Shown: positions 1-9,698 of the stretch, piece after piece
Layout: the number at the start of each line of letters is the position of its first letter
How positions within the stretch are numbered: position 1 is the first letter of the stretch
Assembly (NCBI GenBank): GCA_964016415.1
Contig: OZ024666.1
Span: forward strand, 1,593,310-1,657,309
Direction: 5' to 3'
From: Erwinia sp.
Lineage (GTDB): Bacteria > Pseudomonadota > Gammaproteobacteria > Enterobacterales > Enterobacteriaceae
DNA: 64,000 nt
The notes under the pieces: model-generated
The model's database searches: none
The model's input: only the letters and a program-made list of their open reading frames with translations
Told to the model about the DNA's origin: nothing
Translations under genes and position numbers: made by a program

Positions 1-71
1 GCTGGCAAAAAGATACACCAGCCTAAAAGCCGTTTCACTATAGCCAGTTGAGCCGCTCGTTGATAAGTCAT
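1..71 (-). CDS. yniB: YniB family membrane protein, N-terminal part
   Basis: Only the first 23 codons lie in the window; the gene runs off the left edge. The reverse strand reads MTYQRAAQLAIVKRLLGWC and continues hydrophobically, which closely resembles the start of E. coli YniB, a small inner-membrane protein of unknown function. An AAGGA ribosome-binding site sits about ten bases before the ATG. The divergent arrangement with hxpB (yniC) is the same as in E. coli, which supports the call. Too short to judge whether the gene is intact. Confidence 0.75.
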   Translation of the reverse strand, partial: MTYQRAAQLAIVKRLLGWCIFLP

Positions 72-234
72 TACCGGTTAATCCTTCTTATAAGTGCCTG
101 GGACACTCTTTGCCTGATATGAAAAATAACTACTGTCATCACCTTTAGTGTGATTCTCTTCCCTGAAGATTAACGGTATGTCCTGCTTCATGCTAGAGTA
201 ATCTCTTACATTTCATCATCAAGAAGTATCTGGC

Positions 235-906
235 ATGTCTGCTACAAATCCTGTTTCCGCTGTCATTTTCGATATGGATGGTTTACTTAATGATTCAGAG
301 CCGTTCTGGTATCAGGCAGAACAGGAGATATTTTCATCGCACGGTTTCGATCTTAGCCGGAGAAATGAACTGACTGATACCACCGGTCTGCGCATCGACC
401 AGGTGGTTAAAATGTGGTACGACTTGCTCGTCGGCCAGGGAGGTGATCAACAGACCATTACTCAACAGTTTATCCATCGCACTCTAGAACTGGTTGAATC
501 AAAGAAACCCTTGCTTCCAGGTGTAATCCATGCGCTGGAACTGTGCCGGCAGTTAGGTTTGAAAATGGGTCTGGCCTCTGCCTCACCTCTCTTTATGATC
601 GAGCGCGTCCTTCAACTTTTCGCGATCAGACAGTATTTCGATGTTATCGCCTCCGCAGAGACGCTACCCTGGAGTAAACCTCATCCACAGGTTTATCTGA
701 ACGCAGCAGCAGGTTTAGCAGTGGAGCCGGTCAACTGTGTCGCACTGGAAGATTCAATCAATGGGATGATCGCCAGTAAAGCGGCGCGCATGCGTTCAAT
801 TGTCATCCCTGATGCAGCACACTCGAATGATCCGCGTTGGTCGCTCGCCAATGTCAGGCTCTCTTCTTTGGATGAACTGACGGGATATCATCTGCTCGGT
901 GAGTAA
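235..906 (+). CDS. hxpB: Hexitol/2-deoxyglucose-6-phosphate phosphatase HxpB (YniC)
   Basis: HAD-superfamily sugar-phosphate phosphatase of 223 residues, about the length of E. coli YniC (222). The nucleophile motif DMDG (Asp13 and Asp15) is at the N-terminus, followed by an alpha-helical cap, a SASP motif II near residue 118, SKPHP with the motif III lysine near 148, and LEDSINGM as motif IV near 172. By family knowledge it dephosphorylates 2-deoxyglucose-6-P and hexitol phosphates in the cytoplasm. It is divergent from yniB. The frame is intact and no lesions are visible. Confidence 0.92.
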   Translation: MSATNPVSAVIFDMDGLLNDSEPFWYQAEQEIFSSHGFDLSRRNELTDTTGLRIDQVVKMWYDLLVGQGGDQQTITQQFIHRTLELVESKKPLLPGVIHALELCRQLGLKMGLASASPLFMIERVLQLFAIRQYFDVIASAETLPWSKPHPQVYLNAAAGLAVEPVNCVALEDSINGMIASKAARMRSIVIPDAAHSNDPRWSLANVRLSSLDELTGYHLLGE

Positions 907-1105
907 CAATTAGTGACGCTGTCACTTTTTGCAAATAAACAGGCACTCTACGATCGCGGAAGGTTCAGGATATTGTCGCGCCGTCCTTTAACTTATACAT
1001 TGTGACAGAAGTAATCGCGCTATCTTATAATTCAATTAAATAACAAAATTCACAAAAAAGTCACATTAATGACGGATACTCCTCTTTTTATCAAGGGGAT
1101 ATCCG

Positions 1106-2710
1106 ATGCTGCGAACACTCCGCGTAATCTTAGACTTCTTACATCGTCGTCAAAGACAGTTTTTTCCTTTTCTGCAATTTAATAGCCTGATGAGTTTTTT
1201 CCTGTTGTTTTGCATCACTTTTTGCGCGGTACAAACAGCCAGCCTGGTATTTTTTAATCAACACGTTACCACTATAGGCACATCACTCAATCAGGCGACC
1301 CATCTCAGAGAGCAACTCGCCTTGCTGGAAAAAGCCAGAATTGAGTTATTGAATGCCAGTGATAACAGCCATCGTGCTGGTATCTATCTGATGCAAGATA
1401 AACAAAGTGGTTCCGTTGACAGTTGGAAAAGTCTCGCCGCCACCGCACGCCAGTCACTCAGCAATGCTCAGGGGCTTTTTGAACAATATCATGCTGCACC
1501 TGACAGCCCTCTGGCACAAGGATTCACACTTCTCTCTGGTGGATTACAAGAGCAGCTTTCTGGCATCGAAAAGAACGATACTGATGTTTTTTTCATGGTA
1601 CCGATGCAAGCTTTTCAGCAACAATTTAATAGTGCCTGGTTAAATGAGTTAACAACGTATAATCAAGATCTTACCTTAGCTAACCAGGTTACACTCCAAC
1701 TCCTTGGGCAGAGTCGCAATACTGCCGTATTCATCACTTTGATTCTGATTGCATTATTACTGACAGACTCAGTGCTGATGGTACGAGGATTACTGATCCC
1801 TCTGCGTCAGGCCAATGCCTCCCTGAATAAAATTGCTAAAGGTAATTTAATGGAGTAGGTGTCATCAACGCGTTATCGGTTGAAGGAAACGCATATGCTT
1901 TTCCGTTCGATTGCTGCGATGCGTATAGGAATACGTCAGATCATTGCTGATATCACTGCCGTTGCCGACAGTATTGCAACCGGCACGGAAAAGATGGAGC
2001 ATCACAATAAGCACATAATGCTGCAAAATCAACAGCAAAATGCTAATTTCCTGCATCTTTCTCAGCGACTACATCGTGTTTCAGAAGAAGTTGAAAGTGG
2101 TGCTGAATTCTCACAGCTGGCCACGCAACAGGCTAACTCAGCCGATCAGTTGATGCAGGATTGCGCGCAGGAAGTCGACAGTATGGAGCATCAGATGCAA
2201 CTGATTGTCGGGGCATCTGGTGATATTTCTGGAATTGTTGATATTTTAGACAACTTATCGTTACAAACCCGTCTGCTGGCGTTGAATGCGTCAATAGAAT
2301 CGTCCCATGCCGGGCAATATGGTCGTAGTTTTTCCGTGGTGGCAAAAGAGATTGGCTTGCTGTCTCAGCGTAGTGGTGTCTCAACACGAGAAATTGATAA
2401 TTTGATTCAGGATACTCAACATCATATCAAGCACGGATTCAGCAAAGTGCAAACACTGGAAGGTCTTTTTGGCAAAATCACCGAAGCTGTTTCCACCGTA
2501 GTGACTCAGCTTAAGGAACTGGAACACAATATATCGGCACAAAGCCATCGTGTTAGCAAGATAGCACGTGAAGTCACAGAGATGAACGAGCAGCTTCAGC
2601 AAAGTGAACAGCATCACCTGGAGCAAGTCGATGCAGCCGCGCATCTGCGCAAACTTTCTGACAGGCTGGCACTGCGGGCACAACAATTTCAGTTGGAGAT
2701 GCAGCATTAA
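1106..2710 (+). pseudogene. Methyl-accepting chemotaxis protein, interrupted by an in-frame TAG
   Basis: The reading frame runs from ATG 1106 to 2710, broken once by TAG at 1856-1858, inside the region expected to be the HAMP domain (after IAKGNLME). The N-terminal part has a membrane segment near residues 25-50, a periplasmic helical domain and a second membrane segment near 205-230. The second part is the cytoplasmic signalling helix bundle, with the hairpin tip recognisable as LQTRLLALNASIESSHAGQYG. This is a diverged form of the usual [21 protein letters not shown], so the protein may already have been atypical before the stop. A restart at GTG 1859 would yield a soluble signalling domain only. 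Ligand unknown. Confidence 0.85.
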
Positions 2711-2713
2711 GAC

Positions 2714-2743
2714 AATCAGAGTGCCATTACTGGCACTCTGATT
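2714..2743. terminator. Bidirectional hairpin between converging genes
   Basis: A perfect 13-bp inverted repeat (AATCAGAGTGCCA and its complement) with a 4-base loop lies between the converging MCP pseudogene and the RHH gene. It is followed on the + strand by an AT-rich tract with a short T run. Probably a shared terminator. Confidence 0.65.
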
Positions 2744-2758
2744 GGATAATTTTACTTA

Positions 2759-3010
2759 TTATTTCTTCTTCTTACTCTGTTTTTTCAGCAATGCGCGCAG
2801 CTGTTTGATTTCGCTTGCACTCAGATGTTCAGTAATCGCTTCTTCTGTGTGCTGGCTGTCCAACTCTGTCTGATCTAAAGGCTGCAGCGAGGCTTGTAGC
2901 CGGTTAACGATTTCCTGACTCATTGAAGTCTGGTTATCTGCAGCTAATTGTTTGATGTGCTCTTTAAGGGTGGGATCAATCTTGATTGTTAAATTAACCG
3001 TCTCGCTCAT
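2759..3010 (-). CDS. Arc-like ribbon-helix-helix protein
   Basis: Predicted 83-residue protein. Residues 4-45 fit a ribbon-helix-helix fold of the Arc/CopG type: a beta strand VNLTIKIDPTLKEHIK followed by two helices with NQTSMSQEIVNRL. The C-terminal half is an acidic linker ending in a poly-lysine tail (KKQSKKKK). An AGAGGG ribosome-binding site precedes the ATG. The family usually acts as a dimeric DNA-binding repressor. No toxin partner is adjacent, so a toxin-antitoxin role is not supported. Target unknown. Confidence 0.7.
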   Translation of the reverse strand: MSETVNLTIKIDPTLKEHIKQLAADNQTSMSQEIVNRLQASLQPLDQTELDSQHTEEAITEHLSASEIKQLRALLKKQSKKKK

Positions 3011-3466
3011 TCTTATGCCCTCTTTATGATTTACAACAACATAGCGGAAGATATTAAGACTTAACAGGCTGTCACAAAAATTTAATATAACAATTTACCT
3101 GCCTGCAGGTGATTTTTCTGAAACGTATCGCTCAATTACACTACAACATTTTCTCGTCGGGAAACATGACCTTTTTTTGTCCTGCAGGGAAGTAGTTTAA
3201 ATGACAATATCAACTACCGGAATCGCATATCTCATATCATATAGTTATAAACATCACATTGATAACCTGATAGGATTCGCCGCTTGTGGCATCCCGACTG
3301 ACCAGCAGACACCCGCTTTAGTCACTGTGTCTCTCTGCAGTCTCCGTGATCAGCTATATTATTTGTCTGGCATTGCATTAATTATCCCCTCTGGCGAATA
3401 AGCAAAAAATAGAGGGTTGCAGTGTGCCATGTACGTCATCTATTTCGTATTGTTGGAGAATCCAGG
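3011..3466. other. Intergenic region upstream of tcyP
   Basis: About 455 bases with no gene I can support. A 66-codon open frame at 3201-3401 has no recognisable homologue or convincing ribosome-binding site. The stretch presumably carries the promoters of the divergent RHH gene and tcyP. I see no clear operator; CysB sites are too degenerate to call by eye. Confidence 0.4.
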
Positions 3467-4861
3467 ATGAACCTGCCATTAATAATCAACTTGCTCGTAT
3501 TTATTATCCTACTGATCCTCCTTGCTAAGTGTGGAAAAAATCGATGGAGCCTGTCGAAAAAAGTCATGACAGGCCTGATCATTGGTGTACTTTTTGGTCT
3601 GTCATTACAAGTTATCTACGGTGCCGGTAGCGATATAATCAAACAGTCAATAAGTTGGTTCAATATCGTAGGTAATGGCTATGTCCAGTTACTGCAAATG
3701 ATCGTGATGCCACTCGTTTTTGCCTCAATTCTGAGTGCGGTTGGTAAATTACACAGTGCCTCATCACTCGGCAAAATCAGTATCATGAGCATCGGCGTAC
3801 TATTATTCACCACCGCCATTGCGGCATTAGTTGGAGTTCTGGTCACATGGCTGTTTAACTTAGATGCAAATGGCCTGACTCAGGGCGCGCAAGAGAGTGC
3901 ACGTCTGAGCGCCATTCAGAACACCTATGCTGCAAAAGTCGCCGATCTTTCCGTCCCACAGCTACTGCTCTCTTTTATCCCTAAAAACCCTTTTGCCGAA
4001 CTGACAGGGGCAAATCCGACCTCTATCATCAGCGTCGTTATTTTTGCTACATTCCTCGGTGTCGCAGCGCTGCAGCTGTTTAAAGACGATCATTCACGGG
4101 GTGAACGCGTACTCAGCGCCATTGACACCTTTCAGGCCTGGGTGATGCAACTTGTCCGTCTGATAATGAAACTCACTCCCTATGGGGTGCTCGCACTGAT
4201 GACAAAAGTCGTCGCCAGTTCGAATCTGGCTGATATTATCAAGTTAGGTAGTTTTGTCGTGGCCTCTTATCTTGGCCTCGCTCTTATGTTTGCAGTTCAT
4301 GCGTTACTGCTTTCGGTGAATGGCATCAATCCGCTACGCTTTTTCCGCAAAGTGTGGCCTGTGTTAACATTCGCTTTCACCAGCCGCTCCAGTGCTGCAA
4401 CCATACCTCTTAATATCGAGGCTCAGACTCGCCGTCTGGGAGTACCAGACTCTATTGCCAGCTTCTCAGCTTCGTTTGGTGCTACTATCGGACAAAACGG
4501 TTGTGCCGGTCTGTATCCGGCAATGCTGGCTGTAATGGTTGCACCGACGGTCGGTATCAATCCTTTCGATCCACTATGGATAGCTGCACTGGTTGGTATT
4601 GTAACGCTGAGTTCCGCCGGAGTAGCAGGTGTGGGGGGTGGCGCAACATTTGCTGCGCTCATTGTGTTACCTACTCTTGGCTTACCAGTAACCCTTGTTG
4701 CTCTGCTTATCTCGATTGAGCCGTTGATTGACATGGGACGCACTGCATTGAACGTTAATGGTTCGATGACCGCAGGGACACTTACCAGCCAGTGGTTAAA
4801 GCAGACAGATAAACAACGCCTGAACGCCAATGATAATGATGATCAGCTAACACAGTCATAA
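3467..4861 (+). CDS. tcyP: L-cystine importer TcyP (YdjN)
   Basis: Dicarboxylate/amino acid:cation symporter family transporter of 464 residues, closely resembling E. coli TcyP/YdjN, a sodium- or proton-coupled cystine importer in the inner membrane. The start [10 protein letters not shown] at 3467 aligns with the E. coli N-terminus and has a GGAG site ahead of it; an upstream ATG at 3429 is in frame but unlikely. Family signatures are clear: [15 protein letters not shown], the serine-rich [13 protein letters not shown] re-entrant hairpin, [10 protein letters not shown], and the C-terminal GRTALNVNG. No lesion seen. Confidence 0.95.
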   Translation: MNLPLIINLLVFIILLILLAKCGKNRWSLSKKVMTGLIIGVLFGLSLQVIYGAGSDIIKQSISWFNIVGNGYVQLLQMIVMPLVFASILSAVGKLHSASSLGKISIMSIGVLLFTTAIAALVGVLVTWLFNLDANGLTQGAQESARLSAIQNTYAAKVADLSVPQLLLSFIPKNPFAELTGANPTSIISVVIFATFLGVAALQLFKDDHSRGERVLSAIDTFQAWVMQLVRLIMKLTPYGVLALMTKVVASSNLADIIKLGSFVVASYLGLALMFAVHALLLSVNGINPLRFFRKVWPVLTFAFTSRSSAATIPLNIEAQTRRLGVPDSIASFSASFGATIGQNGCAGLYPAMLAVMVAPTVGINPFDPLWIAALVGIVTLSSAGVAGVGGGATFAALIVLPTLGLPVTLVALLISIEPLIDMGRTALNVNGSMTAGTLTSQWLKQTDKQRLNANDNDDQLTQS

Positions 4862-4870
4862 CCCCCACCT

Positions 4871-4899
4871 ACGCCTGCCAGCCAAAAGACGGCAGGCGT
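4871..4899 (+). terminator. Hairpin after tcyP
   Basis: A perfect 9-bp stem (ACGCCTGCC and complement) with an 11-base loop starts nine bases after the tcyP stop. It lacks a clear T tract, so it may be a weak terminator or an mRNA 3-prime stabiliser. Confidence 0.45.
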
Positions 4900-5007
4900 C
4901 AGTCCCACTCTGCCTTCCTCTATTTCTGCAACCGGATGACGATACTTATTTTTCTTTATTCTCTGCATATTTGTTGATAAAAAGAGTATAAAAAATGAGG
5001 AATCAGC

Positions 5008-5835
5008 ATTGATAGATACTTTTTTGCAGATCCAATCAAAAACCGCATCATAGAAAATCATTTCATAAGTAAGCTCAACCAGCTGGAAAATACATCTTTC
5101 GCATACGCAATATTAAATAAAAAAAACACCAGTCAGCTCTCTATCATTTCTGATAATAAAATATGGTTTGATATTTATCAGGAGGAATGCTTTCAACATA
5201 TCGACCCTGCATTTATTACAGCAAAAAATAAAATTTCACCTTTCTCCTGGCAGGATGATTTAAAAATAAGTGAAAATAAAAATAACACCACCGTATTCAC
5301 CTATTCAAGAGCACACAATATTACTCATGGGTACACATTCGTTCTTCATGATTACCATGATAATCTCGTCTTGCTGTCTTTCATAATTTACAAGCACCAC
5401 CAGATTACCAGAAATAGAATTATGCAACACTCAGCATCACTTCAGCTTCTACTAATTGAAACCCACCAGGCTGCGATCAACCTCTATCAAGCCACTACAC
5501 TTTCGTCATGCAAAGACCTGCCTTACCTTAAGCTGACCACACAAGAGAAAAGAGTAATATTTTTCGTTAGCATCGGGAAAAACTATGACCAAATAGCCTA
5601 TATTTTGCACATTCAAAAAACCACAGTGAAATATCACATTTCCAATAAAATCAGGAAGTTGAATGCAAATAATACGCAACATGCTATCAGCCTTCTCAGC
5701 GAACTAAATTTGCTCAGTTACCACTGTCTCATTACGCCTGAAAATGCTCACCCGGTCGAAATAAGCTCATCCTTAAATTATTTTTCGGATTGTCAGCCAC
5801 TGAAACTCATGGAGAATAAAAAAGATAGTAAATAA
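5008..5835 (+). CDS. LuxR-type acyl-homoserine-lactone receptor (LuxR solo), probable ATT start
   Basis: A continuous frame from 5008 to 5835 (275 residues) encodes a complete quorum-sensing LuxR protein of the EsaR/ExpR type. The first ATG in frame is at 5420 (a TTG lies at 5371), which would remove most of the ligand domain. A TGA at 4996-4998 caps the frame, and GAGGA overlapping it places the start at ATT 5008, giving IDRYFFADPIKNR. All six conserved ligand-pocket residues appear present: W and Y in WFDIY, D and P in HIDPAF, W in PFSW, G in HGYTFVLH. The C-terminal helix-turn-helix contains TVKYHISNKIRKLNA. No luxI synthase is in the window. Either a rare ATT start is used or the start codon has been lost. 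Confidence 0.7.
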   Translation: MDRYFFADPIKNRIIENHFISKLNQLENTSFAYAILNKKNTSQLSIISDNKIWFDIYQEECFQHIDPAFITAKNKISPFSWQDDLKISENKNNTTVFTYSRAHNITHGYTFVLHDYHDNLVLLSFIIYKHHQITRNRIMQHSASLQLLLIETHQAAINLYQATTLSSCKDLPYLKLTTQEKRVIFFVSIGKNYDQIAYILHIQKTTVKYHISNKIRKLNANNTQHAISLLSELNLLSYHCLITPENAHPVEISSSLNYFSDCQPLKLMENKKDSK

Positions 5836-6028
5836 TATCATGCTGAGATTAATCCAATAGTTATTCTGCTCGCTCAATTTTTCTGCTAACTTTGCTAAAT
5901 ATAGCAGAAATCATGGAGAAAATATTAATGCTGTTTAAAAGCTGTAAGATAGAGAGAATAGCCAGATGTATCTGATTGATTTTTAATGTTGCCAGCGTAA
6001 TCATGAAGTGAGATTCGCGGAGGTAACA

Positions 6029-6407
6029 ATGAAGCTAAAAAAAGGTCTTTTACTATTGACGGTATCACTACTTTTACCCTTCAGTAGTTTTGCACAACCG
6101 GGGCCCGGACAGACGTCCCCAGCCTCATGCGCAGCACCGGCATCCTGGCAGATTGTCAATCTTGCCCGGCGCCGCTGTTGCCGTGTTGATTGGTGGTCTG
6201 ACCTATTACGCTTTGAATGGTAATTACTATCAGCGGCAGAATGATAACAGTTACCTGATGGTTCAGCCGCCACTCGATGACAGTTTCAACCGACAAATGC
6301 GCGTGCTGGATTACAACGGTGAACGCCTCTATGTCTCCGATGGACACTATTACCGCAGGGATATCAACGGACGTTACCTCGAAGTGCCTCGTCCTGCCGG
6401 GCTTTAA
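6029..6407 (+). pseudogene. Small secreted protein (DUF6515-like), frameshifted after the signal peptide
   Basis: GCGGAGG followed by ATG 6029 opens a frame with a clean signal peptide (KKGLLLLTVSLLLPFSSFA). The downstream homologous part lies in another frame: an RH-rich stretch, then PGAAVAVLIGGLTYYALNG, then a tyrosine-rich domain ending at 6407. The frame shift must lie just after the signal peptide, in the GC-rich stretch near 6088-6165, probably the GGGGCCCGG run. The domain resembles small periplasmic DUF6515 proteins of unknown function; that family name is from memory. Could be a sequencing error, since it sits in a homopolymer-like tract. Confidence 0.6.
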
Positions 6408-6471
6408 AAAATCTGGTCACACCTGTGATAAGAAACGTGTGTGACCTTTAGCACGTAACTCAGCGTCTTTA

Positions 6472-6807
6472 TCAGGAGGTAAAATCCGGATTGACGTCAT
6501 ACTCGCTACAGCTTTGAAAACCATAGTTAATTACTTTCCCGCTGTCATTATAGCTGACAAAATAAGTCATTTGCTCTCCATCTTGTCCGCGTATCAGATA
6601 GGTCTGGCAAGTTCCTTTAGCAAAGAGCATGGTGATTTCAGTCGCAGGTAAGCCTGCGCGCTCTTTTACCATTTCCCGGCTCATTCCTTTTTTGACGCTA
6701 CCCATAACTGAGTATTTACTATCGTTTGCCGGCTGATCATGAGCAGAACATCCCGTCTGCAACAGGCACAGCAAAACAGCAATCAGTGCTGCGGCCATCT
6801 CTTTCAT
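6472..6807 (-). CDS. osmE: Osmotically inducible lipoprotein OsmE
   Basis: Predicted 111-residue lipoprotein with signal peptide and lipobox LQTGC (Cys20), then the SmpA/OmlA-like fold: VKKGMSREMV, GTCQTYLI, YFVSYNDSGKVINYG. Length and motifs match E. coli OsmE (112 residues). ATG 6807 is chosen because AAGGGG lies just upstream and the signal peptide begins there. It is divergent from nadE, as in E. coli. By family knowledge it is an osmotic-stress-induced outer-membrane lipoprotein of unclear function. Confidence 0.88.
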   Translation of the reverse strand: MKEMAAALIAVLLCLLQTGCSAHDQPANDSKYSVMGSVKKGMSREMVKERAGLPATEITMLFAKGTCQTYLIRGQDGEQMTYFVSYNDSGKVINYGFQSCSEYDVNPDFTS

Positions 6808-6956
6808 TTTTCCCCTTATTGTACCGATGGTAGTTTTTCTCGCAGATAAAACCACCGGTACACAGTTGTTTCTTGTCGTTTTGTTGTCATCGCGCTACTT
6901 TTAGCACAATAAATCTGTCCCTGACAATTTCACCCTGCCACTCTGAGGAGAAAATT

Positions 6957-7781
6957 ATGGCTCTGCAGCAAGAGATTATTGCTTCACTTGGCGTCAAACC
7001 CACCATTGATGCTGAAGAAGAAATTCGTCTCAGCGTTGATTTTCTGAAACGTTATTTGCAACGCTACCCTTTTATCAAATCCCTGGTGCTGGGCATCAGC
7101 GGTGGGCAGGACTCAACCTTAACAGGCAAGCTTTGCCAGCAAGCTATCAATGAACTTCGTGCAGAAACAGGTGATACCGCTTACCAGTTTATTGCTGTTC
7201 GGCTCCCTTACGGTGAACAGGCTGACGAGAGTGACTGTCAGGATGCTATCGGATTCATCAACCCTGATCGCGTGGTCACTGTTAATATTAAAGCCGCTGT
7301 TTTAGCAAGTGAAAAAGCCCTGAGCGAAGCGGGTATTGCCCTTTCTGATTTTGTCCGTGGCAATGAAAAAGCCCGGGAGCGCATGAAGGCACAATACAGC
7401 ATTGCCGGTATGACTGCCGGGGTTGTGGTCGGCACCGATCATGCAGCAGAAGCCGTGACAGGATTTTTTACCAAATATGGTGATGGTGGTACAGACATCA
7501 ATCCTATTTTTCGTCTGAATAAGCGCCATGGTAAATACTTGCTCAAAGCTCTGGGCTGCCCTGAACATCTTTATCTCAAACATCCGACCGCCGACCTGGA
7601 AGACTCGCGTCCTGGATTACAGGATGAAGTGGCACTGGGGGTAAGTTACGACCTGATAGACAGATATCTGGAAGGTGAAACAGTGCCTGAAGAAGCAGCC
7701 AGAATTATTGAATCCTGGTACCTGAAAACCGAACATAAACGCCATCCACCGATCACTGTGTTTGATACCTTTTGGCAATAA
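6957..7781 (+). CDS. nadE: Ammonia-dependent NAD synthetase NadE
   Basis: Cytosolic enzyme of 274 residues that amidates nicotinic acid adenine dinucleotide to NAD with ammonia and ATP, the last step of NAD biosynthesis. The P-loop SGGQDS (residues 48-53) and [20 protein letters not shown] motif are intact, as are [18 protein letters not shown] substrate residues near the C-terminus. The start at 6957 follows a strong GAGGAG site and matches E. coli (275 residues). An in-frame upstream start at 6873 has no homologous extension. Essential gene, no lesion. Confidence 0.96.
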   Translation: MALQQEIIASLGVKPTIDAEEEIRLSVDFLKRYLQRYPFIKSLVLGISGGQDSTLTGKLCQQAINELRAETGDTAYQFIAVRLPYGEQADESDCQDAIGFINPDRVVTVNIKAAVLASEKALSEAGIALSDFVRGNEKARERMKAQYSIAGMTAGVVVGTDHAAEAVTGFFTKYGDGGTDINPIFRLNKRHGKYLLKALGCPEHLYLKHPTADLEDSRPGLQDEVALGVSYDLIDRYLEGETVPEEAARIIESWYLKTEHKRHPPITVFDTFWQ

Positions 7782-7825
7782 TCGCTTTCCCCGATACACA
7801 CTATCGGGGAAAACTCAGGAAATGC

Positions 7826-8710
7826 ATGATAACGCCATCACATAAAGCCACCGTAGCCGGACTCACAGCCATTGTTTTATGGAGCATGAGTATTGGATTA
7901 ATTCGTACCATCAGTGAACATTTTGGCCCAACACTGGGGGCTGCTTTGATTTACACTGGTAGCGCGGTGTTACTTTGTATTACCGGTGGTGTACGCGCCG
8001 GGCGAACGCTACCCCTGCCTTATCTGATAGCAGGTGGTTTTCTATTCGTTAGTTATGAAATTGCCCTGGCTATCGCCATTGGTCTGGCTCGCACACGTGA
8101 ACAAGCGGTCGAGCTGGGGATGATCAACTACTTGTGGCCCTGCCTGACTGTAATTCTGGCTATTCCATTCAATCGACAGCGCTTCACTTTTTGGTTATGG
8201 CTCGGACTGGTGCTATGCACGCTCGGATTATTACTGGTGATGAATGACAATCTGCAGTGGTCACCTAAAGCTCTGTGGCAAAATATAACTGAAAATCCGG
8301 CTGCGTATTCTCTGGCTTTTTTTGCGGCATTCGCTTGGGCCTTATATAACAATGTCACTCGTCGCTGGGCAAAAGGAACCAGCGGAGTTTCACTGTTTTT
8401 CGTTATCACCGCGCTGATACTCTGGGTAAAATTCTTTTTCGAAGATACGGCGTTCAATATCAATTTCAGTGGTTCTGCGCTTGTTACGGTGACGGTGATG
8501 GCATGTTCTACTGCATTTGCCTACTCAGGCTGGAACAGGGGCATGCAGTATGGCAGCCTCCCTTTACTCACTTCGGTCTCTTATTTCACCCCTGTTCTCT
8601 CTGCACTGCTTGCGGCTCAATTACTGGGATTGAACCCTTCGCTAATGTTCTGGATTGGTGTAGTTATTCTCTCGATGGGATCGCTTCTCTGCTGGCGATC
8701 TTTACACTGA
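7826..8710 (+). CDS. yddG: Aromatic amino acid exporter YddG (EamA/DMT family)
   Basis: Inner-membrane protein of 294 residues with ten predicted membrane helices in two EamA repeats. Motifs shared with E. coli YddG include LTAIVLWSMSIGLIR, FLFVSYEIALA, MINYLWPCLT and VSYFTPVLSALLAA. The family exports aromatic amino acids and some other metabolites. ATG 7826 is preceded by CAGGA and aligns with the E. coli start (MTRQKATL). It lies 44 bases after nadE, so partial co-transcription is possible. Confidence 0.88.
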   Translation: MITPSHKATVAGLTAIVLWSMSIGLIRTISEHFGPTLGAALIYTGSAVLLCITGGVRAGRTLPLPYLIAGGFLFVSYEIALAIAIGLARTREQAVELGMINYLWPCLTVILAIPFNRQRFTFWLWLGLVLCTLGLLLVMNDNLQWSPKALWQNITENPAAYSLAFFAAFAWALYNNVTRRWAKGTSGVSLFFVITALILWVKFFFEDTAFNINFSGSALVTVTVMACSTAFAYSGWNRGMQYGSLPLLTSVSYFTPVLSALLAAQLLGLNPSLMFWIGVVILSMGSLLCWRSLH

Positions 8711-8740
8711 GTAATGGCATTAACTACTGCATACTGACTA

Positions 8741-8760
8741 TACTGTATATATCATCAGTT
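8741..8760 (+). promoter_or_regulatory. LexA (SOS) box upstream of cho
   Basis: TACTGTATATATCATCAGTT has the CTG-N10-CAG core at 8743-8758 with an AT-rich middle. The left half-site is a perfect match to the LexA consensus; the right has one mismatch. It lies 14 bases before the cho start, as expected for an SOS-regulated gene. Confidence 0.85.
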
Positions 8761-8773
8761 ACAGGAGCCCAAT

Positions 8774-9631
8774 GTGCCACCTCTTTATCATCGCCCTTTT
8801 TCTGCGCACATGCCCGAAGAACACTACAATTACCCCGAGCATTTGCGCGAGTCTTTGGCAGGCATGCCCAATACTCCAGGCGTGTATACTTTTCATGGCG
8901 AGAAGCTGCCCTTATACATCGGTAAGAGTATCAACTTACGCACTCGTGTTTTATCTCATTTTCGCAATATCAAAGAGGCGAGATTGTTGCAGCAAACACG
9001 TGAAATCTCTTTTATCCCTACAGCTGGTGAGCTTGGTGCACTGCTGCTTGAGGCAAGTATGATTAAAACATACCAGCCACTTTTCAATAAACGATTGCGT
9101 AAGAATCGTCAATTGTGCTCATTACAACTGACTGAGCATCATCCACAACTTGTGTATGCCAAAACAGTGAACTTCGCTCATACAGAAAATCTTTTTGGCT
9201 TATTTGCTAACCGGCACCGGGCGCTGGAAGCATTACATCAGATTGCAGATACTCAACAACTCTGTCTGGTCAGGATGGGGCTTGAATCGCGGCCAGCTAA
9301 TCAGCGTTGCTTTCGGGCCAGTCTGGGCCGATGTTCCGGGGTATGTTATGGCAAGGATACTCCTTCAGCGCATGATGCACGAATGGCTCTTGCTCTTGAA
9401 GGCATGCGTATTACCTGCTGGCCATGGAAAGGGGCTGTAGCCGTCATGGAAGAGAGTACCACCCTACGGCAGTATCATGTCGTTAATCATTGGTTTTACC
9501 TCGGTTCTGCCAGCACACTTGCTCAGGCTAGAAAACTGAAACAATGCCACTCTGGCTTTGACAGCGATGGCTATAAAATTTTATGCAAGCCACTACTTTC
9601 AGGACGTTATGAAGCGATTACTTTGGCATGA
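8774..9631 (+). CDS. cho: Excinuclease Cho (UvrC homologue)
   Basis: Predicted 285-residue endonuclease resembling the N-terminal half of UvrC. The GIY-YIG domain starts at NTPGVYTFHG and continues LPLYIGKSINLRTRVLSHF, with catalytic Glu expected in LLLEASMIKTYQPLFNKRLR. Cho makes the 3-prime incision at bulky lesions in nucleotide-excision repair, alongside UvrAB. A GTG start at 8774 follows AGGAG; the ATG two bases earlier is out of frame. The LexA box just upstream is consistent with SOS induction. Frame intact. Confidence 0.9.
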   Translation: MPPLYHRPFSAHMPEEHYNYPEHLRESLAGMPNTPGVYTFHGEKLPLYIGKSINLRTRVLSHFRNIKEARLLQQTREISFIPTAGELGALLLEASMIKTYQPLFNKRLRKNRQLCSLQLTEHHPQLVYAKTVNFAHTENLFGLFANRHRALEALHQIADTQQLCLVRMGLESRPANQRCFRASLGRCSGVCYGKDTPSAHDARMALALEGMRITCWPWKGAVAVMEESTTLRQYHVVNHWFYLGSASTLAQARKLKQCHSGFDSDGYKILCKPLLSGRYEAITLA

Positions 9632-9698
9632 AGCAGTCGCTGCCACCTGTTGAAGGCTGGCAGCAACCGTAGATAAAGATCAGAGACTTAGCAGTGTA

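Noticed and set aside
2759..3010. Antitoxin of a toxin-antitoxin pair
   Set aside because: Although RHH-type, no toxin-sized gene is adjacent on the same strand.
3201..3401. 66-codon frame before tcyP
   Set aside because: No homologue recognised, poor ribosome-binding site, and it lies in a regulatory gap.
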